The notes under the pieces were generated by a model. It saw only the letters and a list, made by a program, of their open reading frames with translations, made no database searches and was not told the DNA's origin. This document shows positions 1 to 3,367 of a stretch of DNA of 7,760 bases, one piece after another. Made by a program: the position numbers and the translations under genes. Positions within the stretch are counted from its first letter, which is position 1. Each line of letters starts with the position of its first letter. Source of the stretch: an uncultured Ruminococcus sp. (lineage in GTDB: Bacteria; Bacillota; Clostridia; Oscillospirales; Ruminococcaceae); assembly GCA_900319195.1 (NCBI GenBank), contig ONNL01000090.1:1-7760 (forward strand), given 5' to 3'.

Positions 1-23
1 GGCGGTCTTGACAGACTATCGCG

Positions 24-87
24 TTTGTGAGGGTGGGCAAATACGCAAACGCCACCCCGTAACGACCACCTAAATAGTTATTTACCC
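24..87 (-). repeat. 64-bp dispersed repeat, left copy (inverted relative to the right copy)
   Basis: This stretch is the exact reverse complement of 7697-7760 over all 64 bases; the match breaks at 88, while its outer limit cannot be tested because the other copy reaches the window edge. Read leftward (the direction of the AraC gene), it begins 75 nt after that gene's stop. It contains two dyads: TAAATA/TATTTA around a 2-nt centre (71-84), and GGGTGG (31-36) facing CCACCC (52-57). A third pairing, GCGTTTG (21-27) with CAAACGC (46-52), competes with the second and uses bases just outside the proven repeat. No open reading frame is evident inside. It may be a dispersed intergenic element or a 3'-UTR RNA element; function unknown. 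Confidence 0.9.
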
Positions 88-100
88 CTAAAGTTTTAGG
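87..100. repeat. Short perfect palindrome next to the left repeat
   Basis: CCTAAA-GT-TTTAGG is a perfect 6-bp dyad with a 2-nt centre. It directly abuts the repeat and has the same layout as the TAAATA-GT-TATTTA dyad inside it (71-84). It is not present at the right copy, where a terminator occupies the corresponding place. Confidence 0.6.
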
Positions 101-110
101 AAAGCGGGTA

Positions 111-149
111 CGGGGGAAGCGCCCTCTGTCTCAAAAGGGTTTTCCCCCG
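111..149 (-). terminator. GC-rich hairpin after the AraC gene (terminator-like, no U tract)
   Basis: CGGGGGAA (111-118) pairs with TTCCCCCG (142-149). After a small internal loop, CCCT (122-125) pairs with AGGG (136-139), leaving a 10-nt loop. On the minus strand the hairpin begins 13 nt after the AraC stop codon, where a transcript end is expected. No U-run follows on either strand, so it is not a textbook intrinsic terminator. It could instead protect the 3' end or belong to the neighbouring repeat structure. Confidence 0.45.
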
Positions 150-162
150 AATAAAAGTCGCA

Positions 163-1017
163 TCAATCGCGCCACATTTTGCGGTAGGAGAAGCAGGTAA
201 GGTTTTCGGACTTTTTGAACTGTCTTGCGAAGTAGCTCTGGTCATTGAAGCCGCATAGGTGAGCTATTTCGTCGATAGAGTTATCCGAGAAGCGCAGGAG
301 CTTTTTGCCGTAGTTGATACGGGTAGTGATGATATGCTGGAAGATAGTCATTCCGTAAATTTTCTTGTACTCGCGGGTCAGGTAGAATTTGCTGATATAG
401 AATTTCGAGGAGAGCATTTCAAGTGAGAGCTCCTCGCTGAAGTGCTCGTTTATGTAGCTGTGGACTGCCGCAAGCTTAGTCCTGAGAGCTGAGTCCACCT
501 GTCCCGAGTCAGCGTTGACGGTGAGTGCGAGGGTAAGGAGCTCGACTATGAGCTTTGAGGTGATTATCTCCGCGTCGCGCTGTTTCTTTTCGTTCACGGT
601 GATGATCTCGGTGATCGATGAAACCACCTTATCGAACGACTGCGGGCGGAATATATTTTTCGACTGCGAAATAAAATAGTCATAGTACTGCTGAGAGGTC
701 GCGCCGTTGAAGTGGATCCACAGAAGCTCCCACGGGTCCTTGCTGGAGCTTTTGTAGACGTGGGGAGTGCGGCAGTCGATAAAGAAGCATTCGCCCTTGC
801 TGACGCTGGTCGTGACGTTGTTGAAGGTGAGCTCGCCGTGACCGCTGACGACTGCGACAATGAGGAAAGAGTCGAGGTTGCGGCGCTGAGTGGTGAAAGC
901 CTCGGCGGTCCTGATGAATCCCGTCTCCTGAATGTAGAAGAAAGCGTTTTTGGCGGCGGGACCCGGGGTGCAGATAATACGTTTTTCGTCATTAAGTTCC
1001 AAAAAAATCAACTCCAT
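163..1017 (-). CDS. AraC/XylS-family transcriptional regulator with N-terminal cupin-like domain
   Basis: The product (284 residues from the ATG) has the classical layout of AraC-family activators. An N-terminal cupin-like sensing region spans about residues 45-105 (SGHGELTFNN, then CFFIDCRTPHVY), followed by a linker. A C-terminal double helix-turn-helix has its first HTH near 196-218 (SLEMLSSKFYISKFYL) and its second near 247-268 (SIDEIAHLCGFNDQSYFARQFKK), the best-conserved family signature. Regulators of this length typically bind a small ligand, often a sugar, and activate nearby genes; ligand and targets cannot be read here. The ATG at 1017 has no ribosome site. GGAG at 1012-1015 is well placed (9 nt) for a TTG at 1000-1002 (codon 6), so the true protein may be 279 residues. 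It has its own near-consensus promoter and ends before a strong hairpin. Confidence 0.93.
   Translation of the reverse strand: MELIFLELNDEKRIICTPGPAAKNAFFYIQETGFIRTAEAFTTQRRNLDSFLIVAVVSGHGELTFNNVTTSVSKGECFFIDCRTPHVYKSSSKDPWELLWIHFNGATSQQYYDYFISQSKNIFRPQSFDKVVSSITEIITVNEKKQRDAEIITSKLIVELLTLALTVNADSGQVDSALRTKLAAVHSYINEHFSEELSLEMLSSKFYISKFYLTREYKKIYGMTIFQHIITTRINYGKKLLRFSDNSIDEIAHLCGFNDQSYFARQFKKSENLTCFSYRKMWRD
1012..1015 (-). promoter_or_regulatory. Possible ribosome binding site favouring a TTG start of the AraC gene
   Basis: GGAG on the minus strand lies inside the first two codons of the ATG reading and 9 nt before an in-frame TTG (1000-1002). The upstream ATG has only CAGCACTA before it, with no Shine-Dalgarno match. 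The arrangement GGAG-TTGATTTTT-TTG nearly copies AGGA-ATGATTTTT-TTG at the lipoprotein gene (2425-2440), which supports TTG initiation at 1002. Confidence 0.5.
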
Positions 1018-1079
1018 TAGTGCTGCGGAGACTTGAGAGAGAGGGTGCCGCCGCAGATGCCCGAAAATATTCTGTATAT

Positions 1080-1108
1080 ATTATAGCACGTATTTTCTGA
1101 AATGTCTA
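1080..1108 (-). promoter_or_regulatory. Sigma-A-type promoter of the AraC gene
   Basis: On the minus strand TAGACA (1103-1108, 5/6 to consensus) is followed after exactly 17 nt by a perfect TATAAT (1080-1085), with a TG one base upstream of the -10 (extended -10). Transcription should start near 1073, giving a leader of about 55 nt before the ATG, or about 70 nt before the TTG. This is the best-matching promoter in the window, and it makes the regulator a separate transcription unit from the small gene upstream. Confidence 0.75.
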
Positions 1109-1129
1109 TATCTTTTGAAAAATATTGCG

Positions 1130-1164
1130 AAAAAAATGCAGTATATTGCTTAGCGGAGCAGTAC
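1130..1164 (-). terminator. Weak intrinsic terminator at the end of the small membrane gene
   Basis: On the minus strand an imperfect hairpin pairs TGCT/AGCA (1157-1160 with 1147-1150) and outer GTA/TAC (1162-1164 with 1141-1143). It spans the stop codon and is followed, after TGCA, by seven T's (1130-1136). The stem is short and interrupted, so termination may be partial. Its place just before the AraC promoter fits the end of one unit and the start of the next. Confidence 0.35.
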
Positions 1165-1407
1165 ATACAGCATGGCTCCGACGGCGGCGAGCATGAGCGT
1201 TATTATCAGCACTCTGCCGATCACCGCAGAGCGACGCTCCCTGCGGTATTTCAGTCCGAGCCGTGAGATGCAGCGTGCTATCTCCTCGCGTGAGACTTCT
1301 GTGGGGAGCTCGCGCACGTTTGGTCTGAGGTAGAAAACAGCCTTCTCGAAGTAGATGCTGTCGGGGCGGCTGACCTCGATAATTGTCTTATTTACGCCTT
1401 TTATCAT
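1150..1407 (-). CDS. Small tail-anchored membrane protein, unknown function
   Basis: I do not recognise the family. From the ATG at 1407 the product has 85 residues (MIKGVNKTIIEV...). It has a soluble N-terminal part of about 58 residues, a strongly basic stretch (KYRRERR) and one hydrophobic segment of about 22 residues (AVIGRVLIITLMLAAVGAMLYVLL) ending almost at the C terminus. By the positive-inside rule this predicts a tail anchor with the bulk of the protein in the cytoplasm. The start is decided by GGAGG at 1413-1417, 5 nt from the ATG. The frame stays open to an ATG at 1491, but that extension has a poor ribosome site and runs through a perfect terminator hairpin, so I reject it. It follows the ogg gene with 114 nt between them and appears to be expressed by read-through. 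Confidence 0.75.
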   Translation of the reverse strand: MIKGVNKTIIEVSRPDSIYFEKAVFYLRPNVRELPTEVSREEIARCISRLGLKYRRERRSAVIGRVLIITLMLAAVGAMLYVLLR

Positions 1408-1412
1408 GTTTA

Positions 1413-1417
1413 CCTCC
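1413..1417 (-). promoter_or_regulatory. Strong ribosome binding site deciding the start at 1407
   Basis: GGAGG on the minus strand lies 5 nt before ATG 1405-1407 and only 5 nt after the U-tract of the upstream terminator. This fixes the start of the small membrane gene downstream of the terminator and makes the 28-codon extension to 1491 unlikely. Confidence 0.75.
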
Positions 1418-1422
1418 GCAAT

Positions 1423-1451
1423 AAAAAATGACGGGAGCTGTGTCCCGTCAT
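1423..1451 (-). terminator. Perfect intrinsic terminator between ogg and the small membrane gene (possible attenuator)
   Basis: On the minus strand ATGACGGGA (1451-1443) and TCCCGTCAT (1436-1428) form a perfect 9-bp stem with a 6-nt loop. Six T's (1428-1423) follow directly, the first closing the stem. It lies about 70 nt after the ogg stop and ends 5 nt before the ribosome site of the next gene. It can be the terminator of the ogg transcript, but because no promoter fits between it and the next gene's ribosome site, it must also limit that gene's expression. Confidence 0.85.
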
Positions 1452-1452
1452 A

Positions 1453-1482
1453 ATTATCGGCAAAAAGCCTAAGCTTATTCAA
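1453..1482 (-). promoter_or_regulatory. Candidate promoter just before the terminator-leader
   Basis: On the minus strand TTGAAT (1477-1482, 4/6) and GATAAT (1453-1458, 5/6) are 18 nt apart. Initiation would fall around 1446-1447, within the 5' arm of the terminator stem, so transcripts could lose part of the hairpin and escape termination. It is a moderate match in AT-rich sequence and unproven. Confidence 0.3.
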
Positions 1483-1521
1483 ATCCGACATACATTTCCG
1501 CAGGACGATATCCCGCCCGTA

Positions 1522-2340
1522 TCAAGCCGTTTGCTCCTGCTTCATGCGTATGTAGTGAAAGAGATACTGCTGAGCGATACCTGCGTTCTCGCTGAGATAT
1601 TCGGGGAAGCCGTCGGGGTAGTACTCCGCGAGTACACGCTTTATCCACACGTCTATCGGGAACGCCTCTGTCCTGTGCATACCGTAGAGAAGGACGCACT
1701 CCGCGACCTTCGGACCTACTCCGCATATTTTCTTTAGCTCTGTGCGCGCTTCGTCAAGCGGCATTGCGGCTATCGCGGCAAGGTCCGCTGAACCCTCGGC
1801 GGTGCGCTTTGCGGCGTCGCAGATGTACTTTGCGCGGAATCCGCTTCTGAGAAAAGCAAGCGAATCGGGAGTCTCCGCCGCAAGCTCCCCGGGAGTGGGG
1901 AAGTGCCCGTAATGTCCGCAGAGCCTTTCGATAATGCCCTTGATACGCGGAATGTTGTTGTTCTGCGAGATGATGAAGGAGATCAGGCACTCCCATGCGT
2001 CCTGACGGAGAAGCCTTATACCGCCCGCAAATCCACAGGCGGCGCGGAGCGTCTTATCCTCGGAGAACTGCCGTTTCAGCGCGGTGTAGTCCGTCCCGAA
2101 GTCGAAGTAGTCCGCCCATTTGCCGAGAAATTCCTCCTCGGAGATGTTGTGGAAGATGAACTCGTGCTCGCCCGACTGCGAGACAGTGAGCCTGCTGTCG
2201 AGGAATGAGCCCTCATAGGTGCAGAGATAGTCCGACCGGATTTTCCGCCATCTGAAAGCCTGTCCGCAGTCCAGGGTCTCGTCGAGGTCTAAGTCCTTTT
2301 CATAGACAATTATGTCATTTTCGTGTGTTTTGTGTTCCAT
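1522..2340 (-). CDS. ogg: OGG1-type 8-oxoguanine DNA glycosylase/AP lyase
   Basis: The 272-residue product excises oxidised guanine (8-oxoG) from DNA in base excision repair. An OGG N-terminal domain covers about residues 10-118, with the typical CGQAFRWRK near 25-33. The helix-hairpin-helix/GPD fold covers about 119-265: SQNNNIPRIKGIIERLC, then the HhH ICGVGPKVAECVLLYG. K211 in GVGPKVAEC corresponds to the catalytic lysine (human OGG1 K249), and D230 in FPIDVWIKR to the conserved aspartate (human D268). There are no C-terminal Fe-S cysteines of the MutY/Nth kind, as expected for this clade. Length is complete. AAAGG precedes the ATG by about 7 nt. It has its own promoter, divergent from the lipoprotein operon, and the gene ends before a strong terminator. 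A related AlkA-type specificity is the alternative, but the OGG N-domain argues for OGG. Confidence 0.93.
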   Translation of the reverse strand: MEHKTHENDIIVYEKDLDLDETLDCGQAFRWRKIRSDYLCTYEGSFLDSRLTVSQSGEHEFIFHNISEEEFLGKWADYFDFGTDYTALKRQFSEDKTLRAACGFAGGIRLLRQDAWECLISFIISQNNNIPRIKGIIERLCGHYGHFPTPGELAAETPDSLAFLRSGFRAKYICDAAKRTAEGSADLAAIAAMPLDEARTELKKICGVGPKVAECVLLYGMHRTEAFPIDVWIKRVLAEYYPDGFPEYLSENAGIAQQYLFHYIRMKQEQTA

Positions 2341-2386
2341 AGCTGTACCTTTCCGAATAATTAGTAGAAAACACTTGATTTTTCTA

Positions 2387-2415
2387 TTAAATTATACTAA
2401 AATATAATGTATAAT
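2387..2415 (+). promoter_or_regulatory. Promoter of the lipoprotein operon (rightward)
   Basis: TATAAT occurs twice, at 2403-2408 and 2410-2415. The second has TTAAAT (2387-2392, 3/6) at 17 nt; the first has no better -35. Initiation would fall at about 2415 or 2422, which rules out the GTG at 2420 as a normal start and leaves AGGA at 2425-2428 within a very short leader. Confidence 0.5.
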
Positions 2416-2419
2416 ACAA
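2391..2419 (-). promoter_or_regulatory. Promoter of ogg (leftward)
   Basis: On the minus strand a perfect TATAAT (2391-2396) lies 17 nt from TTGTAT (2414-2419, only TTG matching the -35 consensus). Initiation near 2384 gives a leader of about 44 nt carrying AAAGG before the ATG. Its spacer contains the -10 of the rightward promoter, so the two polymerase sites overlap. Confidence 0.55.
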
Positions 2420-2424
2420 GTGTT

Positions 2425-2428
2425 AGGA
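2425..2428 (+). promoter_or_regulatory. Ribosome binding site selecting the TTG start at 2438
   Basis: AGGA lies 9 nt before TTG 2438-2440 and touches the in-frame ATG at 2429, so it cannot serve that ATG. Starting at the TTG yields MKKIFGIVCIALL..., an ideal lipoprotein signal; starting further upstream would add MLGMIF in front of the positive n-region. Confidence 0.75.
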
Positions 2429-2437
2429 ATGATTTTT

Positions 2438-3364
2438 TTGAAAAAAATTTTTGGTATCGTCTGCATTGCTCTTCTTGCTTCCCTTGTTACAGGCTGTTCT
2501 GACGGGAAATCTGTAAAAAAGACCAAGTCTGTCAGCTCCCCGAGTGAGACCGCCGCTGTGACCGAGGAACAGGAGGGGACTGTCCCCGAAGCTGATATCA
2601 CGACCGCTGCTGAGAGTCCCTCGCTCCCTGCGGATATCGAAGCAGCAGAGGGTACATACGTCTACGACACCGCAAAGCTCTTCACCGCCGAGCAGTTCAA
2701 GGCTTGCAATGACTATGCCGAGGTGCTCTATGAGCGAAACCTTATCAACGCAGCCGTAGTTACCACGGACAGCCTTGGCGGAAGCACTCCCGAGGAATTT
2801 GCCGCAAAAAAGTACACCGAGCTGTATAACGGTCTCGGCAGCGGTCTGCTCCTCCTCATCAACAACGATACGAACTCGGACTACCTCTACCGGAGCGGAA
2901 GCTGCGGCACTTACGTCACCGACGACGCTGTGAAGCAGGCTATGTATTACTCCACTCAGGACTTCGTAAACGGCGACTGGCAGAGCGGAGCGCTCAGACT
3001 GCTTCAGCTCGGTGAGAGCTGTCCCTCGCACGTATTCGACAATGTCTCCGCGCTCCCCTCTGAGATGTCGGCAGACCTTGAATCTGCGCTCAGCGGCTAT
3101 AAAAACGACGTTTCCGTGCTTATCACCTCAAATAACACGGATAAGACCGACGACGAGGTGCTGACCTCGTACTATGAGCGTCACTATCAGGACGGCAAGG
3201 GCGCAATGATATTCCTCAACACTGCAAACGGAAAAATTTCCGTAAAATCAGGCACAGACCTACCCTCAGACATGGAAAAAGCAATTTCGGAGGCTGAGAC
3301 TAAGGCGGCAGGCGGCGATATACTGTCCGCGCTCATAACAGTCTCCGACAAACTGAAAGGATAA
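2438..3364 (+). CDS. Lipoprotein with two TPM-like domains
   Basis: From the TTG start the product has 308 residues. It opens with a lipoprotein signal peptide: KK, a hydrophobic core, then VTGC with the lipidated cysteine at residue 20. It should therefore be anchored to the outer face of the membrane. A Ser/Thr/Glu-rich linker follows (about 21-68). Residues about 72-190 match the TPM fold (PF04536, DUF477): YVYDTAKLFTAEQ at the start, AAVVTTDSLGG, then GLGSGLLLLINND and YVTDDAV. Residues about 224-306 repeat the pattern in weaker form (VSVLITSNN, GKGAMIFLNTANGKISVKSG), suggesting an internal duplication. TPM proteins include a thylakoid phosphatase and bacterial membrane proteins linked to photosystem or envelope maintenance; the activity here is unknown. 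It lacks the C-terminal membrane segment and Gly-rich tail common in TPM proteins. It is first in an operon, 3 nt before the GH2 gene. Confidence 0.88.
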   Translation: MKKIFGIVCIALLASLVTGCSDGKSVKKTKSVSSPSETAAVTEEQEGTVPEADITTAAESPSLPADIEAAEGTYVYDTAKLFTAEQFKACNDYAEVLYERNLINAAVVTTDSLGGSTPEEFAAKKYTELYNGLGSGLLLLINNDTNSDYLYRSGSCGTYVTDDAVKQAMYYSTQDFVNGDWQSGALRLLQLGESCPSHVFDNVSALPSEMSADLESALSGYKNDVSVLITSNNTDKTDDEVLTSYYERHYQDGKGAMIFLNTANGKISVKSGTDLPSDMEKAISEAETKAAGGDILSALITVSDKLKG

Positions 3365-3367
3365 TTA

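Larger units (their letters stand above)
2370..2424. promoter_or_regulatory. 8-bp inverted repeat framing the divergent promoters
   Basis: AACACTTG (2370-2377) and CAAGTGTT (2417-2424) are perfect inverted copies 39 nt apart. They enclose or overlap the core elements of both divergent promoters. They could be half-sites for a shared regulator that loops or blocks the region, but an 8-bp match over this distance may be chance. Confidence 0.25.

Noticed and set aside
1408..1491. N-terminal extension of the small membrane protein to ATG 1491 (113 residues)
   Set aside because: It contains a perfect intrinsic terminator hairpin with a T-run, and its ATG has a poor ribosome site, whereas GGAGG stands 5 nt before the ATG at 1407.
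2423..3031. Minus-strand open frame of 202 codons opposite the lipoprotein gene
   Set aside because: It lies opposite a convincing lipoprotein/TPM coding sequence and has no supporting domain or context.
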